NCBI GenBank assembly: GCA_003141895.1
Contig: PLNT01000009.1
Span: forward strand, 98,651 to 162,650
Source: Bacteroidales bacterium
GTDB lineage: Bacteria; Bacteroidota; Bacteroidia; Bacteroidales; VadinHA17
Direction of reading: 5' to 3'
Length of the DNA: 64,000 nucleotides
Shown here: piece after piece, positions 27,304 to 36,147 of the stretch
Numbering within the stretch: position 1 is the stretch's first letter
Layout of the letters: each line of letters begins with the position of its first letter
Made by a program: the position numbers and the translations under genes
Notes under the pieces: model-generated
What the model saw: the letters and a program-made list of their open reading frames with translations, nothing else
Database searches by the model: none
What the model was told of the DNA's origin: nothing

Positions 27304-27735
27304 TTATTTATCAGATGTTGTTACTTCAGCGGTAATCTTTAATAATACAACAGGTATTTTGGCGTTTGATTTTACTGCAATGGTTTTTGTCTGCATGCCA
27401 TCTCGTCCGGAAGTGTCAAAAACAACTTCCAGATTTCCATTGCCACCAGGAGGGATCGGCTTTGTGTCATATTTGGGTACTGTACAACCGCAAGTGGTTG
27501 TAGCAGAAGAGATGACGAGGTCCCCGGTTCCTTTATTGTCAAATATGAAGGTATAGCTTAATTTTTCGCCTTCTGAAACTTTCCCGAAATCGTGCTGATA
27601 TTCCCTGAAACTTATTTCACTGTTTCCTGTCGTAACTTTTGAAGCAGAATTAGCACTGGTATTTCCTGTTCCAGAACCGCAATGGGATGCTGAAAAGGCT
27701 AAAAAAATCAAGGATACAATGGTAATCTTCCTCAT
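27304..27735 (-). CDS. DUF1573 lipoprotein
   Basis: A 143-residue lipoprotein from the ATG at 27735; a longer frame from 27765 would overlap nusB. The signal peptide ends at a lipobox before a Cys (FSASHC). The mature domain is an immunoglobulin-like DUF1573 fold with TTCGCTVPKYDTKPIPPGG, common in Bacteroidota surface proteins. Function is unknown. It follows nusB directly in the same orientation. Confidence 0.82.
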   Translation of the reverse strand: MRKITIVSLIFLAFSASHCGSGTGNTSANSASKVTTGNSEISFREYQHDFGKVSEGEKLSYTFIFDNKGTGDLVISSATTTCGCTVPKYDTKPIPPGGNGNLEVVFDTSGRDGMQTKTIAVKSNAKIPVVLLKITAEVTTSDK

Positions 27736-27754
27736 GATAACTAATTTGAATTCA

Positions 27755-28720
27755 TTAACTTTCATCAGTTAATGCTTCTCCTACAAGTCCTCTGCCGAAT
27801 TTATTAAAGAGTCCTTCATCGCGGATTTCCTTTACTATATTATCGAGAATTCCGTTGACAAATGTACTGCTTTTTGAGGTACAATAATATTTGGCAATTT
27901 CAATGTATTCATTTAGCGTAACTTTAACGGGTATTTCCGGGAATTCCAGTATCTCAGTTATTGCCAGTTGCATCACAAGTATATCCATGAGAGCAATTCT
28001 ATCGACTTCCCAGTTTGTTGTATTTTTATCAATGAGTTCAGAGCATTTCTTTGAATGAACAATTGCTTTTCTGAACAATATCTTGACAAACTCCTCATCT
28101 TCAGCATTTTTGAATAAAGGCATCAATGAAGTTTTTTCACCTGAATCAGTTTTGAATTTCTTCAACGTTTTCTCAACCATTGATGATATGTACTCCATAT
28201 CATCGTTCCAGTAAATACTTTGCTCCTCGAGGTTTGACTGCAGATCTTCTGAATTTGAAAACAATTCTGTGATAAGCCTGATTATGAACTTTTTGTCTGA
28301 CAGGTAATTATTATTCTCTGAATTCATGTACTCTTCATATACTTCCCATACGATCATTTTATTATACAGGAGACGTGGGATATGTGAGTTATTCACCCAT
28401 GAAAGCTTTTTAGATGAGATATAGTTTTTAAACTCGAGATTTTTTCTCAGCTGACAGATTAACTGATTGTCTATGAATCTTTTTCTCGGATTCAGATCTT
28501 CATGGGATGGTATTCGCTTCTGAAGGGCCTGATCGATTTTCTCTGTTGCTATATCTGCAACATCAAGTACAAGGAGCAACAGGAAATGATAAAGATCGTA
28601 ACTCTTACCAATGCTGAACATCAATTCTGTCTCGGCCTGGACCAGATTTTCATCCTCCCGGCGGTTAAAAGCATAAAGAGCCATTAAAGCTTTTATACGT
28701 AATAATCTTCTGCTTATCAT
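27755..28720 (-). CDS. nusB: Transcription antitermination factor NusB
   Basis: A 321-residue NusB, much longer than the E. coli protein (139 aa) because of the N-terminal helical extension usual in Bacteroidota. The conserved NusB core is in the C-terminal 150 residues, including DRIALMDILVMQLAITEIL and KVTLNEYIEIAKYYCTSKSSTFVNGILDNI. NusB with NusE binds boxA in rRNA leader transcripts. A good TTTG/TAnnTTTG promoter lies 26 bases upstream of the start. Confidence 0.92.
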   Translation of the reverse strand: MISRRLLRIKALMALYAFNRREDENLVQAETELMFSIGKSYDLYHFLLLLVLDVADIATEKIDQALQKRIPSHEDLNPRKRFIDNQLICQLRKNLEFKNYISSKKLSWVNNSHIPRLLYNKMIVWEVYEEYMNSENNNYLSDKKFIIRLITELFSNSEDLQSNLEEQSIYWNDDMEYISSMVEKTLKKFKTDSGEKTSLMPLFKNAEDEEFVKILFRKAIVHSKKCSELIDKNTTNWEVDRIALMDILVMQLAITEILEFPEIPVKVTLNEYIEIAKYYCTSKSSTFVNGILDNIVKEIRDEGLFNKFGRGLVGEALTDES

Positions 28721-28745
28721 CTATAAAGAACCTCAAATTTCGCTG

Positions 28746-28775
28746 CAAAAATACTCTTTTTCCCTTAGCCTCAAA
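28746..28775 (-). promoter_or_regulatory. Promoter of the nusB operon
   Basis: On the minus strand a -33 TTTG (28772-28775) and a -7 TATTTTTG (28746-28753) are separated by 18 bases, fitting the Bacteroidota consensus. It faces away from the promoter for the divergent DUF3276 gene. Confidence 0.7.
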
Positions 28776-28813
28776 ACAACTACGCAAAATTAAGAACAAA
28801 AAGTCTCACTGGT

Positions 28814-28843
28814 TTTGATTTGATAAAATAATTGTTACATTTG
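28814..28843 (+). promoter_or_regulatory. Promoter of the DUF3276 gene
   Basis: A -33 TTTG (28814-28817) and a -7 TACATTTG (28836-28843) are 18 bases apart, 40 bases upstream of the ATG at 28883. The position of the -7 box shows that the in-frame ATG at 28832 is not the start. Confidence 0.7.
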
Positions 28844-28882
28844 ACAATACAAAACAAAACCCTAACACTAACTGACTTAGAA

Positions 28883-29284
28883 ATGGAAGAAGAAGCCGGA
28901 ATACAGGAAGTCATTAACGTGCATGATGATAAAATCATTAAGGAAGAAATTTTCACCAAAGTTGTGCGTGCCGGAAAGAGAACTTACTTTTTTGATGTTA
29001 AAGCCACAAGGAAAGATGATTATTATCTAACCATTACCGAAAGCAAGAAACGTTTAGGAAAAGAAGGGAAAGTATTTTATGAAAAACATAAGATTTTCCT
29101 TTATAAAGAAGATTTTGAAAAATTTTCTGAAGGATTAAAAGATGCTGTTACATATATCAGTAATGGGAAAGATGCATCAGGTACCACAGAACCAGCTTCT
29201 TTTGCCGAACCCCATGAAGAAAAAAGCACGATCACTACTGAGGAATTCACAAATGTTGAATTTGAGGATCTCGGTAAGAAATAA
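28883..29284 (+). CDS. DUF3276 (PUR-alpha-like) nucleic-acid-binding protein
   Basis: About 133 residues from the ATG at 28883. The central PUR-like repeat region has EEIFTKVVRAGKRTYFFDVKATRKDDYYLTITESKK, typical of the DUF3276 family, which adopts the PUR-alpha fold and binds single-stranded nucleic acids. The tail is acidic and variable. A partner gene is not obvious. The start is supported by a promoter whose -7 box ends at 28843. Confidence 0.82.
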   Translation: MEEEAGIQEVINVHDDKIIKEEIFTKVVRAGKRTYFFDVKATRKDDYYLTITESKKRLGKEGKVFYEKHKIFLYKEDFEKFSEGLKDAVTYISNGKDASGTTEPASFAEPHEEKSTITTEEFTNVEFEDLGKK

Positions 29285-29322
29285 AAGCTTTCTTTATATT
29301 TCACTCGCAGAAGATAATCTAA

Positions 29323-29802
29323 ATGTCTGATTATATACTCCTTATTCTGGGGATCATCTTTATGATCATAGGAATAATCGGCTGTCTGGTCCCTGTTCTT
29401 CCCGGACCTCCATTTAGTTTTTTAGGATTAATATTTCTTCACCTTACAAGGTTCGCTCATTTTACGACTCCATTCCTGATTACACTTGGATCTCTTGCCG
29501 TAATAGTTACAGTTCTGGATTATGTCTTTCCTGTTTGGTGGACAAAGAGATTCGGAGGTTCAAAGTATGGAACAAGAGGCGCTACAATCGGATTGATAAT
29601 AGGTTTTTTTATCGGACCCCTGGGAATTATTATTGGACCTTTGATGGGTGCCTTTGTCGGAGAAATGATTTTCAAGGATGATATCAATTATGCTTTTAAA
29701 GCCGGATTCGGAAGTCTTCTTGGATTCCTTACAGGTATCGGTCTCAAGCTTGCAGCATCGTTTGTGATGACGTTCTATTTTGTGAAGGAACTTATTAAGT
29801 AA
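29323..29802 (+). CDS. DUF456 family membrane protein
   Basis: A 159-residue protein with about four hydrophobic helices. The family's glycine-rich pattern is clear: GCLVPVLPGPPFSFLGLIFL (21-40) and a repeated FIGPLGIIIGPLMGAFVGE near 95-113. Function is unknown. It follows the DUF3276 gene by 38 bases and probably shares its promoter; a large inverted repeat lies after the stop. Confidence 0.85.
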   Translation: MSDYILLILGIIFMIIGIIGCLVPVLPGPPFSFLGLIFLHLTRFAHFTTPFLITLGSLAVIVTVLDYVFPVWWTKRFGGSKYGTRGATIGLIIGFFIGPLGIIIGPLMGAFVGEMIFKDDINYAFKAGFGSLLGFLTGIGLKLAASFVMTFYFVKELIK

Positions 29803-29817
29803 AAACTTCTTACCCTT

Positions 29818-29883
29818 TTCTTAACCCTTCCCAACCCTTTCCTTAAACAATAAGGGAAGGGGGATGGGGGAAAGGGTTAAGAA
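29818..29883. repeat. Large inverted repeat between convergent genes
   Basis: Outer arms TTCTTAACCCTT (29818-29829) and AAGGGTTAAGAA (29872-29883) pair exactly, with inner G/C-run sequence between. It ends near GGGATGAGG, which recurs in the family B copy at 20593. It may terminate transcription on both strands, since the DUF456 and carbamoyltransferase genes converge here. Confidence 0.65.
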
Positions 29884-29902
29884 TAGGCAGAGGGATGAGG
29901 TT

Positions 29903-30904
29903 TTACATTCCGAGTGTCGCAACCATAACTGCCTTAATAGTATGCAGCCGGTTTTCAGCTTCATCGAAAACTATTGAATGTTTTGATTCAAAGACATCTT
30001 CAGTAACTTCCATTCCATCGAGACCGAATTTTTTAAAAATGTCCTCTCCCACTTTGGTTTCCCGGTTATGAAAAGCCGGCAGGCAATGTAGAAATTTAAC
30101 CGAGGGATTTCCGGTTTTTTCCAAAACTTTCATATTTATCTGGAAGGGCATCAGGAGCCTAATTCTCTCTTCCCATACTGAATCAGGTTCTCCCATTGAA
30201 ACCCAGACATCAGTATAAAGAAAATCTGCACCTTTGACTGCCTTCTCAACGTTCTCGGTAATTGTGATCTTTGCACCAGTTTCTTTTGCTATCTCCTGGC
30301 ATTTTGCAACCAGCTCAGCAGATGGCTGATATGATAACGGAGCCGCAATTCTGAAGTCAATTCCCATTTTAGCAGAACCAACCATGAGTGAATTGCCCAT
30401 ATTATATCTGGCATCACCAAGGTAGCAGAAAACCATCTTATTAAGAGGTTTTTTGGAATGTTCTCTCATAGTAAGAAAATCGGCAAGAATCTGTGTCGGG
30501 TGAAATTCATTTGTTAATCCGTTCCATACCGGTACTCCTGCAAACTTAGCCAGTTCCTCAACAATAACCTGACCAAAACCCCGATACTCAATTCCATCGA
30601 ACATTGTACCAAGGACCCGGGCTGTATCTTTCATAGATTCTTTCTGACCGATTTGAGAACCTGTAGGCCCCAGATAAGTTACAAATGCTCCCTGATCGTA
30701 AGCAGCCACCTCAAATGCACACCTCGTCCTTGTCGATGCCTTCTCAAAAATGAGTGCGATATTTTTCCCTTTGAGGTATTGTTTTTCGATACCGGCACGC
30801 TTAGCCTCTTTTAGCTTTGCAGAAAGATCGAGAAGATAAGCAATCTCTTCTGGTGTGAAATCAAGCAATTTCAGAAAATGACGGTTGTGTAGGTTTATAG
30901 ACAT
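29903..30904 (-). CDS. arcB: Ornithine carbamoyltransferase (ArcB/ArgF type)
   Basis: A 333-residue carbamoyltransferase with the carbamoyl-phosphate site [14 protein letters not shown] (about 53-66), the HPTQILADF motif in the middle and the ornithine loop HCLPAFH near residue 270. The N-terminal [18 protein letters not shown] resembles catabolic ArcB-type enzymes. It lies downstream of carbamate kinase, so a citrulline-to-ornithine energy-yielding role is likely; biosynthetic ArgF cannot be excluded. No arginine deiminase gene is in the window. Confidence 0.9.
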   Translation of the reverse strand: MSINLHNRHFLKLLDFTPEEIAYLLDLSAKLKEAKRAGIEKQYLKGKNIALIFEKASTRTRCAFEVAAYDQGAFVTYLGPTGSQIGQKESMKDTARVLGTMFDGIEYRGFGQVIVEELAKFAGVPVWNGLTNEFHPTQILADFLTMREHSKKPLNKMVFCYLGDARYNMGNSLMVGSAKMGIDFRIAAPLSYQPSAELVAKCQEIAKETGAKITITENVEKAVKGADFLYTDVWVSMGEPDSVWEERIRLLMPFQINMKVLEKTGNPSVKFLHCLPAFHNRETKVGEDIFKKFGLDGMEVTEDVFESKHSIVFDEAENRLHTIKAVMVATLGM

Positions 30905-30945
30905 AACTTAGAAATTTGGTTGGGTAAAAATAGAAAAAAAATTGG

Positions 30946-31010
30946 TACTGGGTGCTAGGTACTGGGTACTGGATGCTGGTGCTGTTGACCTAGCAACCAG
31001 TACCCAGTAA
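30946..31010. repeat. 7-bp tandem repeat with hairpin potential
   Basis: Between arcC and arcB lie about five 7-base units near TACTGGG (tactggg, tgctagg, tactggg, tactgga, tgctggt), followed by ACCTAGCAACCAGTACCCAGTA, which is complementary to parts of the array. A hairpin could reduce read-through between the two genes. Confidence 0.65.
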
Positions 31011-31979
31011 CTATCTTCTGTCATCCTCATACTCCATAGTTATCTTGGATCCATATTTCTTATCTGCCAGCTTAAAAGCTTCAGTAATTACGCTTTTTTT
31101 GCCGCCCTGTTTAATAAAATTGAGGCAGGCCTCTATTTTTGGTGCCATGCTTCCCTTTGCAAACTGGCCTTCATTAAGATATTTCAAAGTATCTGCATAG
31201 TTAAGAAACTCCTTTATCTCCTGGTCAGGTTTATTAAAATTAATATATATGTATGGAACATCTGTTAAGATATAGAATTCGTCGGCATGAATCTGTGCAG
31301 CAAGAAGCGATGAAGCCAGATCTTTGTCAATCACGGCTTCAGCGGGTCTGACATCTTTAATTTCGTCTATGTATACGGGAACCCCGCCTCCGCCCACTGC
31401 AATTACGATATTCCCTTTCCTGGCCAAATCACAGATAATTGATTCATTGATAACCCCGATTGGAACAGGAGAAGGGACAACTCTCCGAAAACCACTCTTT
31501 GATTTAATCTCTTCCTTAAATATCCATCCCTTTTTGGAAGTAAGGTCATATGCCTGTTCTTTTGTATAGATTTTCCCGACTCTTTTTTGGGGATCGGTAA
31601 ATGCACTATCATTGATGTCAACAAGTACCTGAGTAATAATACAGATAACATTTTTTTTAATACCATGCTTGTTAAGAACATTTCTGAACATCCGTTCTAT
31701 CATGTACCCAATTCCTCCCTGTGAATCAGCAACGCAAATATCTACTGGCATCTGTGCAATTCCATACAATTGTTCACCTGCGTCGTTTCTCATAAGAATG
31801 TTTCCGACCTGGGGACCATTTCCATGCGTTATAACAAGATCGTAACCTTCGTTAATTAAAAAAATAAGGTTCTCAAGTGTTTCAGTTGTATTCTGTTCCT
31901 GTTCATCAATCGTTCCTGTCTGATCGCCCCTCAACAGAGCATTACCACCAAGAGCAACAACAGCAAGTTTCTTTTCCAT
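31011..31979 (-). CDS. arcC: Carbamate kinase
   Basis: A 322-residue amino-acid-kinase-fold enzyme beginning VVALGGNALLRGDQTGT, with ITHGNGPQVGN at about 51-61 and AVGGGGVPVY near 198, all characteristic of ArcC. It makes ATP and carbamate from carbamoyl phosphate and ADP. Located 106 bases upstream of the carbamoyltransferase gene, it completes the ATP-yielding half of a citrulline/arginine fermentation route. Confidence 0.95.
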   Translation of the reverse strand: MEKKLAVVALGGNALLRGDQTGTIDEQEQNTTETLENLIFLINEGYDLVITHGNGPQVGNILMRNDAGEQLYGIAQMPVDICVADSQGGIGYMIERMFRNVLNKHGIKKNVICIITQVLVDINDSAFTDPQKRVGKIYTKEQAYDLTSKKGWIFKEEIKSKSGFRRVVPSPVPIGVINESIICDLARKGNIVIAVGGGGVPVYIDEIKDVRPAEAVIDKDLASSLLAAQIHADEFYILTDVPYIYINFNKPDQEIKEFLNYADTLKYLNEGQFAKGSMAPKIEACLNFIKQGGKKSVITEAFKLADKKYGSKITMEYEDDRR

Positions 31980-32175
31980 ATTTACATATTCATAGTTTCA
32001 TTCAAAAGATGACAAAAATACAAAAATCAGAGGATTACAAACCAGAATACCCGGAATGAAATCTCATCGGATTTTTTAGTGCCTGACAGCCGTATTAATC
32101 TAACAAATAACACTATCTTGAATTGAAGTTAAAAAAAAATGCTACATTTACGAAATTCATACTAATATCAAATAA

Positions 32176-32862
32176 GTGAGATTCAGCTATGTATTGTTCA
32201 TTGCGGTAATCTTAGCAATGACCGGATTCTCCTGTAAAGAAAAGGGAGGAAAATATATTAGTCAGGGGGAAATCCATTATAACATAGATTATATAGGCAA
32301 TTTCGGACCGATGCCAAAAGAGGTTCTGCCCAAAAACCTTATTGTATCATTTAAAAACGACAAAGTCCTCTTTGAAATGATCTCTTCCTTTGGAAATTCC
32401 GGTATACTTAATCTGTCTAATCCTGAAAAGGGAATTTTCGATACATATTTTAGCCTTTTCACATTAAAATATTATTATGAGGTTCAGCCCGGCGAACAAT
32501 TTCCGGGATTTGAAGCAATGAAAGGTATGGTGATCAAAAAAACCAGCAAGACCTCTGTTATTTGTGGATTTAACTGCAAAAATGCTGAAGCTACACTTCC
32601 ATCTTTTGGCAACAAAGTCTATGATATTTGGTATACCAATGAAATAAATGTTAAAAACTCCAATACAGCTACACCATTCAATCAGATTGACGGTGTGCTC
32701 ATGAATTTCTTCTTTTTCCTCGGACCGGCTGAACTTCATTTTGATGCAGAAACTGTATATAAAAAAGAGATCCCCGATGAAGTATTTGAAAGACGAGATA
32801 AGTTCATGAGGGTATCGAGAGAGGAAATCGATAAATTTATTAATAAAATGATAAGCCTCTAA
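32176..32862 (+). CDS. Hypothetical lipoprotein (GTG start)
   Basis: A 228-residue protein starting at a GTG, with a hydrophobic signal (about 3-18) and a loose lipobox TGFSC at Cys20. The mature part appears beta-rich, for example GEIHYNIDYIGNFG and KTSVICGFNCKNAEATL. It resembles small Bacteroidota exported proteins of unknown function; I do not recognise the family firmly. It stands alone between arcC (divergent) and ftsK. Confidence 0.65.
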   Translation: MRFSYVLFIAVILAMTGFSCKEKGGKYISQGEIHYNIDYIGNFGPMPKEVLPKNLIVSFKNDKVLFEMISSFGNSGILNLSNPEKGIFDTYFSLFTLKYYYEVQPGEQFPGFEAMKGMVIKKTSKTSVICGFNCKNAEATLPSFGNKVYDIWYTNEINVKNSNTATPFNQIDGVLMNFFFFLGPAELHFDAETVYKKEIPDEVFERRDKFMRVSREEIDKFINKMISL

Positions 32863-32946
32863 AGAGGTACGCGGTAAGTGGTATGCTGGACGCGGTTCCA
32901 TCCTAATTATTTTGATGTAATGCCAAAAACATAAACCCTATCCACA

Positions 32947-32977
32947 TTTTGGATAAGGTCCAAAATTATTACCTTTG
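32947..32977 (+). promoter_or_regulatory. Promoter of ftsK
   Basis: A -33 TTTTG ending at 32951 and a -7 TACCTTTG at 32970-32977 are separated by 18 bases. The ATG of ftsK follows 55 bases later. Confidence 0.65.
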
Positions 32978-33031
32978 GATGGCGTTTAAAAATGGATTGA
33001 TCGTTCTGAAAAACTTTACTATATCTATATA

Positions 33032-35497
33032 ATGAATAAAGAGAAGGAAGATGCCGGTAAAAAGGTCTCGAAACCGGCTAAAAGTAATGTAAAAAGCAAA
33101 TCTATACTAACAGATGAGAGAATCAAATTTGTAGTCGGGATTCTGATCACCGGTTTTGCGTTATATCTTCTTCTGGCTTGTGTGGCATACCTGTTCTGGT
33201 GGAAAACCGATCTCAGCATTGCAGATTCAGACATAGTTTCAGGTCCGGATATTGCCGTAAAAAACTGGTCTGGCAAAAGCGGGCACTTCCTTGCCAAAAT
33301 GATTATTAATAACGGATTCGGATTTGGTGCTTTCTTTATTCCTCTGATTTTCGGAACTATAGGATTATATCTGCTAAAATTCCCTAATATTAAACCGTTC
33401 AGGCTGATTGTGAAGTTTTCATTTGCAGCAATTATTCTTTCGCTCATTCTTGGATTCATCTTTGATAAATCGAATGTATACCTCGGCAGCGGTCCGGGAG
33501 GAGCCCAGGGATATCATATCACCAGATGGCTTAAAGCATTCATGGGCATGATTGGGACAGGTGTTGTTCTGACATTTATAACTATATCATATCTGGTATT
33601 TGCACTCAAAGTAAAACCTGAATCATTTGGTGTAAGAATACCGGCATTCCTGAAATTCAAAAAACACTCAGATGATAAAACTGTCGACTCAGATAAGACG
33701 GATACTTTGATTCATGAAACGGAAACAGATTCAGAAATTGAATCTGTAATTCCTGAAACAACTGATCGTGAAAAAAACGATGTTGAATTTTTCGTGAAAA
33801 ACATGAATCAATATAAAGAACCGGAAGATATGGAGGAGGAGGAGGAGGAAGAAGAACTTCTCTCTGCGGGATCTATAATAAGGGATTTTGACAGCGACAA
33901 GAAAATAATTCCGGATGGTTATGACTTACCTATAAATATTACCCGGACAGAAACACTGGATACACTTCCCGATCATGAAGTTGAAAAAATAATGGGAGAT
34001 TATGATCCGCGTCTCGATTTGTCCAGATATAAATTTCCACCTGTTTCAATTCTTAAGGAGCACAAATCAGAGAGTGCTTTTGATAATACCGAAGTATTTG
34101 AAAACAAAGAAAATATCATCAAAACTCTCGGTGATCATAAGATCAGCATAAAAAGTATATCAGCAACTATAGGTCCAACAGTAACTCTCTATGAGATTGT
34201 TCCTGAACGAGGAGTAAGACTTGCGAGAATAAAATCTCTCGAGGATGATATTGCCCTTAATCTTTCAGCGCTTGGAATCAGAATTATTGCCCCAATTCCG
34301 GGAAGAGGGACGGTGGGTATCGAGGTTCCAAACAAGAAACCCGAAATAGTCTCAATGAGATCTCTGATTACTTCAAAAGCATTCCAGGAGACCAAATTCG
34401 ACATCGCTCTCGCATTGGGAAGAACAATAACAAATGAACCATACATAGTAGATCTGACTAAAATGCCGCACTTGCTGGTAGCCGGAGCCACTGGGCAGGG
34501 TAAATCAGTGGGTATTAATGCCATTATAACTTCAATATTATATAAAAAACATCCTGCAGAGGTTAAATTTGTACTTATCGATCCCAAAAGAGTGGAATTA
34601 CCTCTTTATATGAAAATCGAGAGACATTTTCTTGCAAAACTACCCGACGAAGAAGATGCGATTATAACTGACACTCAAAAAGTTATTAAAACTCTGAATT
34701 CGTTATGCATTGAAATGGACAACAGACTCGAACTGCTTAAAGCTGCCCAATCACGGAATATTAAAGAGTATAACGAAAAGTTTATTTCAAGAAAGCTGAG
34801 CCCGGAAAAAGGGCACAAATATCTTCCATACATCGTTTTAATAATAGATGAGTTTGCTGACCTGATTATGACAGCAGGAAGGGAAATAGAAGGGCCAATC
34901 GGAAGGCTGGCTCAATTAGCCAGGGCTATTGGTATTCACCTCATAATTTCCACTCAACGACCATCAGCAAATATTATTACCGGGTTCATCAAAGCAAATT
35001 TCCCTACAAGGATAGCTTTCCGTGTTTTTTCATCTATTGATTCACGTACAATACTCGATGCAACTGGTGCAGACAGACTTGTTGGCCGTGGAGATATGCT
35101 GGTTTCATCAGGAAATGAACCGGTAAGGGTTCAGTGTGCGTTTATTGATACGCCTGAGATTGAAGAGCTTACTGACTTCATTGGTTCTCAAAAAGGTTAT
35201 CCCGATGCGATGCATCTCCCAGAATATGTTGATGATAGTGAATCCGGAGCTCAGGATGTGGATCTGCGAAAAAGAGATACGATGTTTGAGGAAGCGGCAA
35301 AATTGGTTGTTCAGCATCAGCAGGGTTCAACTTCGCTGATTCAGAGAAAACTATCCATTGGATATAACAGGGCCGGAAGAATAATTGATCAGCTTGAAGC
35401 CGCCGGTGTTGTGGGTCCATTTGAAGGAAGCAAGGCAAGAGATGTACTTTGTACTGATTTTATAGCTTTGGAACAGATTTTGAAGAGACTTGAGTAA
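33032..35497 (+). CDS. ftsK: DNA translocase FtsK/SpoIIIE
   Basis: An 821-residue translocase. Four membrane helices fill the first 200 residues, then an acidic linker (EEEEEEEE near 270) and the motor. The Walker A loop AGATGQGKSVG lies at about 486-496 and a DEFAD motif follows at about 608. The C-terminal gamma domain, with SIGYNRAGRIIDQLEAAG, reads KOPS-type DNA sites. It moves chromosome ends through the division septum and activates XerCD at dif. lolA follows 11 bases after the stop. Confidence 0.94.
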   Translation: MNKEKEDAGKKVSKPAKSNVKSKSILTDERIKFVVGILITGFALYLLLACVAYLFWWKTDLSIADSDIVSGPDIAVKNWSGKSGHFLAKMIINNGFGFGAFFIPLIFGTIGLYLLKFPNIKPFRLIVKFSFAAIILSLILGFIFDKSNVYLGSGPGGAQGYHITRWLKAFMGMIGTGVVLTFITISYLVFALKVKPESFGVRIPAFLKFKKHSDDKTVDSDKTDTLIHETETDSEIESVIPETTDREKNDVEFFVKNMNQYKEPEDMEEEEEEEELLSAGSIIRDFDSDKKIIPDGYDLPINITRTETLDTLPDHEVEKIMGDYDPRLDLSRYKFPPVSILKEHKSESAFDNTEVFENKENIIKTLGDHKISIKSISATIGPTVTLYEIVPERGVRLARIKSLEDDIALNLSALGIRIIAPIPGRGTVGIEVPNKKPEIVSMRSLITSKAFQETKFDIALALGRTITNEPYIVDLTKMPHLLVAGATGQGKSVGINAIITSILYKKHPAEVKFVLIDPKRVELPLYMKIERHFLAKLPDEEDAIITDTQKVIKTLNSLCIEMDNRLELLKAAQSRNIKEYNEKFISRKLSPEKGHKYLPYIVLIIDEFADLIMTAGREIEGPIGRLAQLARAIGIHLIISTQRPSANIITGFIKANFPTRIAFRVFSSIDSRTILDATGADRLVGRGDMLVSSGNEPVRVQCAFIDTPEIEELTDFIGSQKGYPDAMHLPEYVDDSESGAQDVDLRKRDTMFEEAAKLVVQHQQGSTSLIQRKLSIGYNRAGRIIDQLEAAGVVGPFEGSKARDVLCTDFIALEQILKRLE

Positions 35498-35508
35498 AGC
35501 TGATTATT

Positions 35509-36147
35509 ATGAGATCTTTTGTCGTCACTCTTTTGCTTCTTATTGTATTGCCATACTATGCTGCCGGACAAGATGACCAGAATGCTATTAAAATGCTTGA
35601 CAGTTTTGCAAACAAGGCCCTGAAAGCTCCATCAATAGCGATGAAATTTAATCTTGTAACTACTAGTCAGACAGATAATTCAACCGATACTTTGGCAGGA
35701 TCGGTTATTATCAGTAAAGATAAATACAGACTCGACCTACCTGATAATATTATCTGGTTCAACGGTGAAACTTCATGGAGTTATCTCACGGCAGAAAAAG
35801 AGGTAACGATAACCAAAGCCAATAAAAAAGACAATACGTTTCAAAGCCGGCCATCACTGATATTCTCAGCGTACAAAAAAGGATATAAAAACAGGCTGAT
35901 CGATGAAAAGGCTGATTCCTATATCATTGATATGTATCCTGAAGACATAAAGAGTGAGTTGATAAGAATCAGACTTACGATTGGAAAATCCCTGTTAAAT
36001 CTTATTAGTCTTGAATATAAGAAGAAAGACGGGACAATAATCACACTTCATGTTACCGGCTACGATCTTAAAGTTAAGCCTGAATCGGATACTTTTGTAT
36101 ATCAGCCTGCTAAATTCAAAGATGTCGAAGTAATCGACATGAGATAA
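35509..36147 (+). CDS. lolA: LolA-like outer-membrane lipoprotein carrier
   Basis: A 212-residue exported protein with a signal peptide (about 1-20, ending AAGQ). The beta-barrel-like domain has alternating strands such as GSVIISKDKYRLDLPDNIIWFNGETSWSY, the pattern of LolA where a lipid-binding groove is formed. It would carry lipoproteins across the periplasm. It lies directly after ftsK, an association common in Bacteroidota, and its stop abuts the convergent HD gene. Confidence 0.85.
   Translation: MRSFVVTLLLLIVLPYYAAGQDDQNAIKMLDSFANKALKAPSIAMKFNLVTTSQTDNSTDTLAGSVIISKDKYRLDLPDNIIWFNGETSWSYLTAEKEVTITKANKKDNTFQSRPSLIFSAYKKGYKNRLIDEKADSYIIDMYPEDIKSELIRIRLTIGKSLLNLISLEYKKKDGTIITLHVTGYDLKVKPESDTFVYQPAKFKDVEVIDMR

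Noticed and set aside
28832..28882. Upstream start of the DUF3276 gene at 28832
   Set aside because: It overlaps the promoter's -7 box (28836-28843); the family-like sequence starts at 28883.
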